From Methylophilaceae bacterium LSUCC0401 (lineage in GTDB: Bacteria; Pseudomonadota; Gammaproteobacteria; Burkholderiales; Methylophilaceae): a stretch of 64,000 nt of DNA. Below the pieces are notes generated by a model. The model was not told the DNA's origin, did not search any database, and worked only from the letters and a program-made list of their open reading frames with translations. The stretch lies in contig CP103442.1 in assembly GCA_024919035.1 (NCBI GenBank), positions 744,001 to 808,000 on the forward strand. Direction: 5' to 3'. This document shows positions 8,395 to 17,336 of this stretch, in pieces (within the stretch, counting starts at the first letter, position 1; the number at the start of each line of letters is the position of its first letter). A program made the translations under genes and the position numbers.

Positions 8395-10043
8395 CAGAAT
8401 AGCCCTTCTAGGTCACCATTTGAATTAAGTTTAATTATTTCAGCAGCTGGTTTTAAAGGCAATCCTGGCATAGTCATGATAGGTCCACATATTGCAACAA
8501 TAAAGCCTGCGCCATTCTTTAAATCAATATCTTTTACCTCAAGGGTATGATTTAAAGCAGCCCCTAATTGTGAAGGGTCAGAAGAAAACGAAAATTGTGT
8601 TTTTGCAATACAGACCGGCATACTTTTAACTTTAGGCAGCCGTTCAAACTCTTTTAACTTGCGTTTAGCAATCGCAGAAAATCTTACCTTTTTTGCTTTA
8701 TAAAGCTTTGTGGCGATTGATTCTATTTTTTTGATAATAGAATCATTAATGTTGTATGCGTAATGAGACTTGTTTGGCATTTGTGCTAGTTTAACAACAC
8801 CTTTTGCCAAATTGACCGCCCCTTCTGCTCCTTTTTCCCAATGTTCACAAAGGTACATCTGGCAATCTTCTTCATCAATTAAATTCTTCAGGGTATTTAT
8901 TTCATCTTGAGTATCAAATTTGAATCGATTAACTGCAACTGCAACTTTTAATCCAAACTCTTTTTGACAGTTTTGAATATGTCTTTGAAGGTTTGCAAAT
9001 CCTGTTTTTAATGCGTCAATATTTTCTCGATTCAAGTATTTTTTTTCTACCCCACCGTGATATTTTAGCGCTCTTATAGAAGCAACAATTACAACTGCAT
9101 CAGGCTTTACCCCTAAAGCTCTTGATTTGATATCCATGAATTTTTCAGCGCCCAGATCAGCACCAAAACCAGCTTCAGTGACAACATAATCAGCAAGTTT
9201 TAGACCCATTTGAGTCGCTACAACACTATTACAGCCATGCGCTATATTAGCAAAAGGTCCGCCATGAATAAGTACAGGAGTTTCATAAAAGGATTGAACA
9301 AGATTTGGCTTGTAGGCATCTTTTATAAGAGCCGTCATTGCCCCATGAGCCTTAATTTGTTTTGCATATATCGGTTTTCCCTTTTGATCAAAAGCAATAA
9401 GAATTTCACCGAGCCTTTTTTTTAAATCGTCTAAATTTTTTGCTAAACAAAAAATTGCCATCACCTCTGAAGCAACAGAGATATCAAACTTTGATTCTCT
9501 GCTATATCGAATGCCATCTTGTGAAATATTCCTGAGAGATCGATCATTCATGTCAAGACACCTGCGAACTTGAATTTTCTTTAGGTCAATGCCTAACTTA
9601 TTGCCATGAAATATATGATTATCAATCATTGCAACCAGAAGATTATTCGCCGAAGTGATAGCATGAAAATCACCGGTAAAATGTAAATTAATCTCTTCCA
9701 TCGGAAGAGCTTGAGAATAACCACCTCCGGTTGCTCCCCCTTTCATTCCAAAAACAGGCCCTAATGATGGCTCTCTCAAACAAGCAATAGTTTTTTTTCC
9801 AATTTTTTGTAATGCATCTGATAAGCCGACTGTCGTTGTAGTTTTGCCCTCACCTGCAGGGGTCGGGCTCATGGCGGTCACTAAAATTAATTTCGCATTT
9901 TTTGTTCTTTTTGGGATGCTCTTAATTTTTGCGATATGCTCGCCATATAAAAACAAATCTGATTTCTTTAAACCAATTTTCTTCGCAATATCTGAAATAT
10001 TTTTGAGTTTTTTTTCTTGAGATATATGTAAATCTGATTTCAT
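8394..10043 (-). CDS. fhs: Formate-tetrahydrofolate ligase
   Basis: ATP-dependent synthesis of 10-formyl-tetrahydrofolate from formate, feeding purine and serine synthesis. In methylotrophs it links formate from C1 oxidation to assimilation. The 549-residue protein is near the family length (about 555). It has the P-loop TPAGEGKTTTTVGL near residue 60, EPSLGPVFGMKGGATGGGYS near 92, FTGDFHAITSANNLL near 127 and NIAHGCNSV near 268. It overlaps the upstream cysB-like gene by 4 bp, which couples a C1 enzyme to a sulfur regulator gene. Confidence 0.96.
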   Translation of the reverse strand: MKSDLHISQEKKLKNISDIAKKIGLKKSDLFLYGEHIAKIKSIPKRTKNAKLILVTAMSPTPAGEGKTTTTVGLSDALQKIGKKTIACLREPSLGPVFGMKGGATGGGYSQALPMEEINLHFTGDFHAITSANNLLVAMIDNHIFHGNKLGIDLKKIQVRRCLDMNDRSLRNISQDGIRYSRESKFDISVASEVMAIFCLAKNLDDLKKRLGEILIAFDQKGKPIYAKQIKAHGAMTALIKDAYKPNLVQSFYETPVLIHGGPFANIAHGCNSVVATQMGLKLADYVVTEAGFGADLGAEKFMDIKSRALGVKPDAVVIVASIRALKYHGGVEKKYLNRENIDALKTGFANLQRHIQNCQKEFGLKVAVAVNRFKFDTQDEINTLKNLIDEEDCQMYLCEHWEKGAEGAVNLAKGVVKLAQMPNKSHYAYNINDSIIKKIESIATKLYKAKKVRFSAIAKRKLKEFERLPKVKSMPVCIAKTQFSFSSDPSQLGAALNHTLEVKDIDLKNGAGFIVAICGPIMTMPGLPLKPAAEIIKLNSNGDLEGLF

Positions 10044-10966
10044 GTTCTATCCTTTAATTTTTCTCTTAAATGATCAGGGCTCATTCCTGTGAAACGCCCA
10101 ATAAAATCAAAAACAAACTCTCTTATGAAGAGGTCTTTTCTAATTCCCAATAGAGTTGTACTCGAAGGAAACAAATGACTCACACTTATGGGTGTTAAGT
10201 CTTGATCTTTATATTTATCGTATGCCATTTCCGCGATTAATCCAATACCTAAATTCAAGTTAACGTACGTCTTTATTACATCCGCATCAATTGCAGTTAA
10301 AACTATATTGGGGATAATGTGGGCTTGTTTGAAGACTTTTGACACACTTGTACTTCCGGTAAATGCATAGTCATAAGTTATTATTGGGTGTACTGATAAA
10401 TCCTCCAAAGAGATGAGTTTTTTTAAATTCATAAGTGGATGATTATGAGGGGCGACTAAAATGCGGTTCCATTGGTAACAGGGTAAGGTATAAATTTTTT
10501 CATTATGGCCAATAGACTCAGTAGCAATGCCAATATCTGCTTCTCCAGACTCGACTTGCTCTGTAACTTGTATAGGGTTACCCTGGTGAATATTAAGCTT
10601 AATATTTGGATATTTTTTTATAAACCATTCAACAGCTTCAGGAAGTTTGTATCTTGCCTGAGTATGTGTTGTAGCAATTGTAAACACTCCCTCTCCGGAT
10701 TTTGAATAATTATCTGAAATATGTTGTATATTTTTTTCTTTTTTTAATATGTCTGAAATGGCTTCATACACAAAACGACCTGGCTCTGTTAATCCAACTA
10801 ATCGCTTACCGTTTCTAACAAAAATCTTTACTTTCACTTCATCTTCTAATAACTGAATTTGTTTGCTGACCCCTGGTTGAGAAGTATGTAAGTTTTCGGC
10901 AGCATTGGACACATTAAAGTTACTATTCACAATTTCATAAACACATCTAAGTTGTTGTAATTTCAT
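10040..10966 (-). CDS. cysB: CysB/Cbl-family LysR-type regulator
   Basis: LysR-family transcription activator. The 308-residue protein has an N-terminal winged helix-turn-helix (about 1-60; MKLQQLRCVYEIVNSNFNVS and TSQPGVSKQIQLLEDE) and a CysB-type effector domain. GVFTIATTHTQARYKLPEAV near residue 92 and DYAFTGSTSV near 199 match CysB/Cbl proteins that sense O-acetylserine, N-acetylserine or APS. It is transcribed divergently from the sulfate-assimilation operon 90 bp away, strongly suggesting control of that operon. Telling CysB from Cbl or SsuR by sequence alone is not secure. Confidence 0.88.
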   Translation of the reverse strand: MKLQQLRCVYEIVNSNFNVSNAAENLHTSQPGVSKQIQLLEDEVKVKIFVRNGKRLVGLTEPGRFVYEAISDILKKEKNIQHISDNYSKSGEGVFTIATTHTQARYKLPEAVEWFIKKYPNIKLNIHQGNPIQVTEQVESGEADIGIATESIGHNEKIYTLPCYQWNRILVAPHNHPLMNLKKLISLEDLSVHPIITYDYAFTGSTSVSKVFKQAHIIPNIVLTAIDADVIKTYVNLNLGIGLIAEMAYDKYKDQDLTPISVSHLFPSSTTLLGIRKDLFIREFVFDFIGRFTGMSPDHLREKLKDRT

Positions 10967-11020
10967 ATAACTTTTTAATATATAATTAGTAATTAATATT
11001 ATTATTTTATATATAAATTC

Positions 11021-11029
11021 TGTTATAGT
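11021..11029 (+). promoter_or_regulatory. Extended -10 promoter of the sulfate-assimilation operon
   Basis: TGTTATAGT fits an extended -10 box (TGnTATAGT) about 28 bp before the ATG at 11057. No good -35 hexamer is present upstream; the intervening DNA is almost pure A/T. That suits a promoter needing an activator, here presumably the divergently encoded CysB-like protein. Its binding site cannot be pinpointed by eye. Confidence 0.5.
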
Positions 11030-11056
11030 TCAAGCTGTTTTTTTATATAAAATTAT

Positions 11057-11833
11057 ATGCTTCTTTCTATTTCTGGCTTTTTAATTGGCCTGCTTGTTGG
11101 TCTTACTGGTGTAGGTGGAGGATCCCTGATGACTCCATTACTAATACTTTTTTTTAAAGTCCCAGCAGCAATTGCTGTTGGAACAGATTTACTTTACGCA
11201 TCAATAACCAAGTCTTTTAGTTTATTCAATCATCAAAAATATGGCCATATTGAATGGTCCATAGTTAAATATTTACTTATGGGTAGCGCCCCAGCTGCTA
11301 TTGGGACTAGTTTTTTTCTCAGTTTTAATCTGTTGAATAGTAGCGATATGACTTCTTATATTAAAATATTTTTAGGCATAGCTCTAATTTTTACTTCGAT
11401 AGCTATTTTTTTCCAACCACTAATAATTAATAGAGCTCTAAAAAGACCATCCATCTCTTCAACAAACCGAAAAAAATATACAATATTATTAGGCATAATT
11501 TTGGGCTTTATTGTTACCTTAACCTCAGTTGGTGCAGGCGCAATCGGGGTCACGATGTTATTAATTCTATATCCAAGTTTATCAATAAAAAAAATTATAG
11601 GAACAGATATTGCTCATGCTGTGCCACTTACATTAATTAGTGGAATTGGGCATGCCTCAATTGGTACCGTAGACCCAAAATTACTCATGGTTTTATTAAT
11701 AGGCTCTATTCCAGGTGTCTGGATCGGTTCAAAGTTAAATGCCAAGGCCAATGAAAAATGGATCAGATTACTGTTAGTAATTATCCTTATTGGAATCGCG
11801 ATTAAATTAATAGGTAATAACATAAATGTATAA
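11057..11833 (+). CDS. TSUP (TauE/SafE) family sulfur-compound permease
   Basis: Integral inner-membrane protein of the TauE/SafE (TSUP, DUF81) family, whose members move sulfite, sulfoacetate, taurine-derived or other sulfur anions. The 258 residues form about eight hydrophobic segments in two homologous halves. Each half starts with the Gly-rich family motif (LLVGLTGVGGGSLMTPLL near residue 12 and IVTLTSVGAGAIGVTMLL near 154). It is first in the cys operon and overlaps the sulfite reductase gene by 8 bp. Position suggests sulfate uptake or sulfite export; direction and substrate are inference. No cysPTWA genes are in the window. Confidence 0.86.
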   Translation: MLLSISGFLIGLLVGLTGVGGGSLMTPLLILFFKVPAAIAVGTDLLYASITKSFSLFNHQKYGHIEWSIVKYLLMGSAPAAIGTSFFLSFNLLNSSDMTSYIKIFLGIALIFTSIAIFFQPLIINRALKRPSISSTNRKKYTILLGIILGFIVTLTSVGAGAIGVTMLLILYPSLSIKKIIGTDIAHAVPLTLISGIGHASIGTVDPKLLMVLLIGSIPGVWIGSKLNAKANEKWIRLLLVIILIGIAIKLIGNNINV

Positions 11834-13472
11834 ATATGATCATATAGATAACCAAATTGTTAATGAAAGAGTTAATCAATATCAAGATCAACTTAACCGT
11901 TTTCTAAAAAAAGACTTAACTGAGGAGGAATTCCGCCCACTTCGACTCCAAAATGGCTTATATATTCAACGACATGCCCCCATGCTTAGAGTGGCGATTC
12001 CTTATGGTCTTCTCTCATCCAGTCAACTAAGAACATTAGCTGATATCGCTGATCAATATGATCGAGGATATGGGCATTTCAGTACACGTCAAAATATTCA
12101 ATTTAATTGGCCTAAGCTTGAAGACACTCCTCATATATTGAGAAAATTAGCTGAATCTGAAATGCATGCTATTCAAACTTCAGGAAATTGCATTCGCAAT
12201 ATCACAACAGACCCCTATGCCGGGGTAACTCCTGATGAAATTATAGATACTCGATACGTTGCAGAAATTATAAGACAATGGAGCACATTTCACCCTGAAT
12301 TTGCTCTTCTTCCAAGAAAATTTAAGATTTCAATAAGCGGATCAAAACAAGATCGAGCATTAATCAAAACCCATGACATTGGCTTAGAGTTAATTCAAGA
12401 TAATGCACAAATCTTTGCCAATATTTATGTTGGTGGCGGATTAGGAAGAACCCCCATCATTGGTCAACTTATTAAAGAAAAACTTCCTATCGAAGATTTA
12501 TTAACTTATTGCGAATCTATCATTAGAGTTTATAACTTGTATGGTCGTCGAGATAACATGTACAAGGCAAGAATTAAGATACTGGTGAAATCTCTGGGTG
12601 TTGAGGAGTTTAGAAAACAAGTTGAAGAGGACTGGGAATATGGAGCTAATTCACCAAATAAAATTGATCAATCAGAAATAAACCGAATCAAAAAGTTTTT
12701 CACTGAACCAGATTACAAAGCGCTTTCTGCAATTGATTTTAAAAATACTTATAAAAGTGAACTCCATTTCTTGAAATGGATTGACCGGAATACTCGTCCT
12801 CACAAAATTCAAGGGTATCGATCCGTGACCATATCCCTCAAAGGGAAAAAACAACAAGCTCCAGGTGATATCCTTAGTGAACAGATGAGGGATGTAGCAG
12901 ATCTTGCAGACAAGTATTCATTCAGCGAAATTAGATCAACACATGAACAAAATTTGGTACTTGCTGATGTTGAAGAAAGTCATTTATTTGAGATTTACAA
13001 CCAACTTATTAAAACTAATTTAGCTGAGGCTAATATAGGTTTAATTACAGATATGATCTGCTGTCCAGGTGGCGATTTCTGTAGCTTAGCAAATGCAAAA
13101 AGTATTCCCATCGCTAAAAGTATTGAGCAACTTTTTGATGATTATGATTATCTTTATGAATTAGGCAGCATGACTCTAAATATTTCTGGGTGCATGAATG
13201 CATGTGGTCATCATCATGTTGGCAATATTGGTATTTTAGGCGTTGATAAGGATGGATCAGAATGGTACCAAGTTACCTTGGGCGGACAACAAGGCGTAGA
13301 TGCATCACTGGGTAAGGTTATTGGACCCTCTTTTTCGGCTGAAGAAATTCCCAATGTTATTGATTTAGTTCTAAAAACATATATAGAAGTGAGGCTTGAT
13401 GAGGAATTATTTATTGATTGCTTCAATAGAATTGGAATAGAACCTTTTAAAGAAAGGGTTTATCAGCATTGA
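11826..13472 (+). CDS. cysI: Sulfite reductase hemoprotein (nitrite/sulfite reductase family)
   Basis: Six-electron reductase with siroheme and a [4Fe-4S] cluster, reducing sulfite to sulfide. The 548-residue protein contains two siroheme-reductase repeats. Cluster ligands appear as C413-x5-C419 (in CCPGGDFCSLA) and C456-x3-C460 (in SGCMNACGHHHVG). The substrate-side arginine motif RHAPMLRVAIPYG and GHFSTRQNIQFNWP near residue 95 are present. The sequence resembles CysI-like proteins of beta/gammaproteobacteria paired with a DUF934 gene. No flavoprotein cysJ is adjacent, so a ferredoxin is the likely donor. Context (cysHDN) supports sulfite over nitrite. Confidence 0.92.
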   Translation: MYKYDHIDNQIVNERVNQYQDQLNRFLKKDLTEEEFRPLRLQNGLYIQRHAPMLRVAIPYGLLSSSQLRTLADIADQYDRGYGHFSTRQNIQFNWPKLEDTPHILRKLAESEMHAIQTSGNCIRNITTDPYAGVTPDEIIDTRYVAEIIRQWSTFHPEFALLPRKFKISISGSKQDRALIKTHDIGLELIQDNAQIFANIYVGGGLGRTPIIGQLIKEKLPIEDLLTYCESIIRVYNLYGRRDNMYKARIKILVKSLGVEEFRKQVEEDWEYGANSPNKIDQSEINRIKKFFTEPDYKALSAIDFKNTYKSELHFLKWIDRNTRPHKIQGYRSVTISLKGKKQQAPGDILSEQMRDVADLADKYSFSEIRSTHEQNLVLADVEESHLFEIYNQLIKTNLAEANIGLITDMICCPGGDFCSLANAKSIPIAKSIEQLFDDYDYLYELGSMTLNISGCMNACGHHHVGNIGILGVDKDGSEWYQVTLGGQQGVDASLGKVIGPSFSAEEIPNVIDLVLKTYIEVRLDEELFIDCFNRIGIEPFKERVYQH

Positions 13473-13474
13473 TC

Positions 13475-14062
13475 ATGAAAACACAATTAATAATAAATAA
13501 TGAGCTTATAAATAATGAATGGGCACTGGTAGTTCCAGAAATATCAATAGAAAATGTAAAAAAACAAGCTGGAAAAGTTGTGCAGTTTAAAACAACAGGA
13601 GAAGAAATCCCTAGCCATGAGGATATTGAAAAAACCATTCTTCCTGAGGCAAGCAAAGTTCTATTGCCACTCAAATTATATCTCCTCAAAAAGGTAGAAT
13701 TAAAAAAGAAATATAGCGAGATTGGGTTATGGATATACTCTCATGAAGAAATTAATTTATTTAAACAGCTTGACAAAGATATTAATGATTTTCCCGTTGT
13801 GGGCGTAATGATTGAAAAGTTTGCTGATGGAAGAATCTTCTCACTCGGTAATTTGATTAGAAGAAAACTAAAATATAAGAATGACATGAGAGCCCTGGGA
13901 GATATTTTAAAAGATCAGCTTTTTTTTCTCAAGCGTTCAGGCTTTACCAGCTTTTTAATCAAAGAAGGTCGCGATCCAATTGACGCTATAAAGGGTTTAA
14001 ATGATTTTACCTATTCATACCAAGGCACTCTTAATGAGCCCCCTCTCTGGAAGAAAAGATAA
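13475..14062 (+). CDS. DUF934 protein of sulfite reduction operon
   Basis: A 195-residue DUF934 protein, a family found almost always directly downstream of this type of sulfite reductase; biochemical role unproven. The ATG at 13475 follows the cysI stop by 2 nt. An in-frame TTG at 13469 is possible but less likely. The conserved C-terminal region ADGRIFSLGNLIRR, RALGDILKDQLFFLKRSGF and GRDPIDAIKGLNDF typifies the family. No signal peptide, membrane segment or cysteine cluster is seen. An accessory role in electron delivery or assembly of CysI is inference. Confidence 0.85.
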   Translation: MKTQLIINNELINNEWALVVPEISIENVKKQAGKVVQFKTTGEEIPSHEDIEKTILPEASKVLLPLKLYLLKKVELKKKYSEIGLWIYSHEEINLFKQLDKDINDFPVVGVMIEKFADGRIFSLGNLIRRKLKYKNDMRALGDILKDQLFFLKRSGFTSFLIKEGRDPIDAIKGLNDFTYSYQGTLNEPPLWKKR

Positions 14063-14063
14063 T

Positions 14064-14801
14064 ATGTCTATAACAACACCCTCAAAAAAAACTGAATCCA
14101 TATTATTAACAGATCAACTTAAAACTGATATTGCTGACAAATCAAAACAAGCTCAAAATCTTTTAAATCAATCATTTGATGATTATAAAAATATTTGTTT
14201 TGCTACAAGCATGGGTGCTGAAGATATGGTGATTTATGATTTAATAAATAAAATGCATAAGTCAATAGACATATTTACCCTAGATACGGGTCGCCTTCAT
14301 GCAGAAACTTATGAATTAATTTCTCATATAAATTCGAATTTTAAAAATAAAATTAAAATTTTTTTCCCTGATGCAAATGAGATTAAAAATTATGTGGATA
14401 CAAGAGGAATCAACGATTTTTATAACTCACTCGATTCAAGAAAAGAATGCTGCCGTATAAGAAAAATTGAACCATTAAAAAAAGCACTTCAAGGTCATGA
14501 TGCCTGGATCACAGGACTAAGAGCTGAACAATCCATAACACGGGTAAATCAAAAGCTTGTTGTAAGGGATGATAGTTTTGAGATTGATAAAATTAGCCCT
14601 CTTCTCAATTGGAAAGAAGATGAAATTTGGGCCTATATAAAAATAAATAATGTTGCCTACAATCCTCTCCATGATCAATTTTTCCCCAGCATTGGGTGTC
14701 AACCCTGCACAAGACCAATATCATTAGGTGAAGATATTCGCGCTGGAAGATGGTGGTGGGAAAATCCTGAACATAAAGAATGTGGTTTACATAAAAAATG
14801 A
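14064..14801 (+). CDS. cysH: Adenylylsulfate (APS) reductase, thioredoxin-dependent
   Basis: Reduces activated sulfate to sulfite with thioredoxin as donor. I use the ATG at 14064, directly after the DUF934 stop (245 aa); a longer frame from 14001 lies mostly inside the upstream gene. Four cysteines, C129-C130 (RKECCRIRK) and C212-x2-C215 (GCQPCTRP), are the [4Fe-4S] signature of APS reductases. PAPS-specific CysH lacks them. The nucleotophilic ECGLHKK tail is present. This fits the absence of an APS kinase gene (cysC) in the operon, so the route probably goes straight from APS. Confidence 0.93.
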   Translation: MSITTPSKKTESILLTDQLKTDIADKSKQAQNLLNQSFDDYKNICFATSMGAEDMVIYDLINKMHKSIDIFTLDTGRLHAETYELISHINSNFKNKIKIFFPDANEIKNYVDTRGINDFYNSLDSRKECCRIRKIEPLKKALQGHDAWITGLRAEQSITRVNQKLVVRDDSFEIDKISPLLNWKEDEIWAYIKINNVAYNPLHDQFFPSIGCQPCTRPISLGEDIRAGRWWWENPEHKECGLHKK

Positions 14802-14810
14802 GGTATAAGA

Positions 14811-15713
14811 ATGCAAAATGAATTATCACATTTGGATTGGCTTGAATCAGAAGCAATCCATATAATGCGAGAAGTCGCTGGTCAATGCAGCAACCCCGTC
14901 TTACTCTTTTCAGGTGGAAAAGACTCACTCTGTCTTTTAAGGATTGCAGAAAAAGCATTTAGGCCTGGTAAATTTCCCTTCCCATTAATGCATATTGACA
15001 CTGGTCATAATTATAAAGAGGTTATAGATTTTAGAGATAAAAAAACAAGTGATCTTGGCGAGCGCCTTATTGTTCGATCAGTCGAGGACTCAATGGCTCG
15101 AGGTACAGTAAAGTTAAATTATGAACTAGAACCAAGAAATAAATATCAGTCTATTACCCTTCTTGAAGCAATAGAAGAATTTGAATTTGATTGTTGTATT
15201 GGTGGTGCTCGCAGAGATGAGGAAAAAGCAAGAGCTAAAGAAAGAATTATGAGTTTTCGTGATGCATTTGGGCAGTGGGATCCAAAAAATCAAAGGCCTG
15301 AATTATGGGATCTTTACAATGCAATGACGCATAAGGGAGAAAATATTAGGGCATTTCCTATTTCCAATTGGACTGAGATGGATGTATGGCAATATATTGA
15401 AAGAGAAAATCTCGATCTTCCATCTATTTATTTTGCTCACCGAAGAGACATAATTCGCAGAAATGGATCTATCGTTCCAGTCACTGATGTCACGCCGCCA
15501 GAACAAAATGAGATGATAGAAAATATTATGGTAAGGTTTAGAACAGTTGGGGATATAACGTGTACGGCCCCTGTTGAGAGTGAAGCAGATACAGTAGAAA
15601 AAATAATTAAAGAAACAGCTGAAACAAGAATTTCTGAACGAGGCGCAACACGTCTTGATGATCAAATGTCTGAAGCGTCAATGGAACAAAGAAAAAAAGA
15701 AGGATATTTTTAA
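14811..15713 (+). CDS. cysD: Sulfate adenylyltransferase subunit 2
   Basis: Catalytic small subunit of ATP sulfurylase, which forms APS from sulfate and ATP; energy comes from GTP hydrolysis by CysN. The 300-residue protein has the PP-loop motif LLFSGGKDSLCLL near residue 32, GGARRDEEKARAKERI near 127 and the C-terminal ARLDDQMSEASMEQRKKEGYF-type ending. It overlaps cysN by one base (TAATG), indicating translational coupling. Length and gene order are normal. Confidence 0.96.
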   Translation: MQNELSHLDWLESEAIHIMREVAGQCSNPVLLFSGGKDSLCLLRIAEKAFRPGKFPFPLMHIDTGHNYKEVIDFRDKKTSDLGERLIVRSVEDSMARGTVKLNYELEPRNKYQSITLLEAIEEFEFDCCIGGARRDEEKARAKERIMSFRDAFGQWDPKNQRPELWDLYNAMTHKGENIRAFPISNWTEMDVWQYIERENLDLPSIYFAHRRDIIRRNGSIVPVTDVTPPEQNEMIENIMVRFRTVGDITCTAPVESEADTVEKIIKETAETRISERGATRLDDQMSEASMEQRKKEGYF

Positions 15714-16999
15714 TGAGAAAACAGTCAGATTCATTATTGAGATTTATTACATGCGGAAGTGTTGACGACGGGAAAAGCACATTAATTGGTCGCTTACTTT
15801 ACGACTCAAAAACAATATTATCTGACACATACAATCAAATTGAAAAAACATCTCAAAAAAGAGGGCTTAATGCAGTCGATTTATCGCTCTTAACAGATGG
15901 GCTTCAGGCTGAAAGAGAGCAAGGAATAACGATCGATGTAGCGTACCGTTATTTTTCCACACCCACACGAAAATACATCATTGCAGATACCCCGGGTCAT
16001 GAACAGTACACAAGAAATATGGTCACAGCGGCATCCACAGCTCAAGCTGCTATTATTTTGATTGATGCCCGCAAAGGTATTCTGACTCAAACCAAAAGAC
16101 ACACGTATCTTTGTAAATTACTAGGTATCAAACAATTTATAGTTGCAATCAACAAAATGGATTTGATTGAATATGATGAAAATAAATTTAATCTTATAAA
16201 AGATGAGTACCTAAAAATGTTTGAATCCATCCAAGTCAATAAAAATAGTCAATTTAATACCAAATTTATTCCCTTATCAGCTTTAAATGGAGACATGGTT
16301 GTTGAGCGTTTAAATAATATGAGCTGGTATGAAGATGAATCACTTCTTGAAGTATTAGAACTTGCAGAAACTCAATCATTAAATAGTACATTAGATTTTA
16401 GATTTCCCATCCAATATGTTTGTAGGCCAAGAGATTCAGAAAATAAAGATTTACATGATTTTAGAAGCTTCATGGGGCGAATTGAATCAGGAAAAATTAA
16501 AAAAGGCGATAAAATTAAATGCTTACCAAGTGATCAGCAAACAACCATTAAAGATATATTAATAGGCAATGAATCGGTAAATGAGGCTATAGCTCCTCAG
16601 TCTGTTTCAATACTTTTAAATGATGAAATTGATATATCAAGAGGTGATATGCTTGCAGACCCTCAAAACTTACCCAAAACTTCAAAAGACATTAATGCAA
16701 CTATTTGTTGGCTTTCCGAAGAAAAATTAAACCCAAGCAGAGTCTATAAAATTATGCATACAAGTAAGGTTGCAAAAGCCAAAATTGCCACAATTTTTGA
16801 TAAAATAGAAGTTAATACCTTAACATCAATTGCATCAAACGAAATAATAACAAATGATATAGCAAGGATTAATATTAAGCTTGCACAATCAATAATGGCT
16901 GATTGTTATTTTGAAAATAGAAAAACAGGGTCTTTTATTTTGATTGATGACAGCACAAATCATACCGTTGCTGCTGGAATGATAAACGAAATATTGTAA
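15713..16999 (+). CDS. cysN: Sulfate adenylyltransferase subunit 1 (GTPase)
   Basis: GTP-binding regulatory subunit of ATP sulfurylase, related to EF-Tu. The 428-residue protein has the G1 motif [19 protein letters not shown] near residue 16, [14 protein letters not shown], the G3 motif [12 protein letters not shown] and the G4 motif NKMD. Two beta-barrel domains follow. There is no C-terminal APS kinase (CysC) fusion, unlike many CysNC proteins. That agrees with the cluster-containing APS reductase encoded by cysH. The ferredoxin gene begins 10 nt downstream. Confidence 0.95.
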   Translation: MRKQSDSLLRFITCGSVDDGKSTLIGRLLYDSKTILSDTYNQIEKTSQKRGLNAVDLSLLTDGLQAEREQGITIDVAYRYFSTPTRKYIIADTPGHEQYTRNMVTAASTAQAAIILIDARKGILTQTKRHTYLCKLLGIKQFIVAINKMDLIEYDENKFNLIKDEYLKMFESIQVNKNSQFNTKFIPLSALNGDMVVERLNNMSWYEDESLLEVLELAETQSLNSTLDFRFPIQYVCRPRDSENKDLHDFRSFMGRIESGKIKKGDKIKCLPSDQQTTIKDILIGNESVNEAIAPQSVSILLNDEIDISRGDMLADPQNLPKTSKDINATICWLSEEKLNPSRVYKIMHTSKVAKAKIATIFDKIEVNTLTSIASNEIITNDIARINIKLAQSIMADCYFENRKTGSFILIDDSTNHTVAAGMINEIL

Positions 17000-17009
17000 G
17001 AGGAAAAAA

Positions 17010-17336
17010 ATGACTTATGTAGTTACCGAAAATTGTATTCAATGTAAATATACTGACTGTGTAGATGTTTGTCCTGTCGATTGTTTTGTTGAAGGTCCAA
17101 ATTTTTTAGCGATTGATCCTGAAGAGTGCATTGATTGTACCTTATGTGTAGCCGAATGCCCTGCTGAAGCGATTTTTGCAGAAGATGATGTACCAGAGGA
17201 TCAGTTAGACTTTATTGAAATTAATGCAAAACTTGCAAAAGTATGGCCGATAATATCTGAAAGAAAAGATCCCCTACCTGACGCTGACTCCTTTAATGGA
17301 AAAAGCAGTAAAAGAGAGTTATTAATCGAGGAATAA
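17010..17336 (+). CDS. fdxA: FdxA-type 7Fe (3Fe-4S/4Fe-4S) ferredoxin
   Basis: Small cytoplasmic electron carrier, 108 residues. The N-terminal cysteine pattern ([18 protein letters not shown]) and the second group ([12 protein letters not shown]) match Azotobacter FdI-like ferredoxins carrying one [3Fe-4S] and one [4Fe-4S] cluster. The RBS AGAGGAAA precedes the ATG. It is the last gene of the sulfate operon, 10 nt after cysN, so it is the best candidate donor for CysI; this is inferred from position. Its 3' end overlaps the convergent MFS gene by 15 bp. Confidence 0.93.
   Translation: MTYVVTENCIQCKYTDCVDVCPVDCFVEGPNFLAIDPEECIDCTLCVAECPAEAIFAEDDVPEDQLDFIEINAKLAKVWPIISERKDPLPDADSFNGKSSKRELLIEE

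Noticed and set aside
14001-14063. CysH start at 14001
   Set aside because: It would overlap 62 bp of the DUF934 gene in another frame; the ATG directly after that stop gives a normal CysH.
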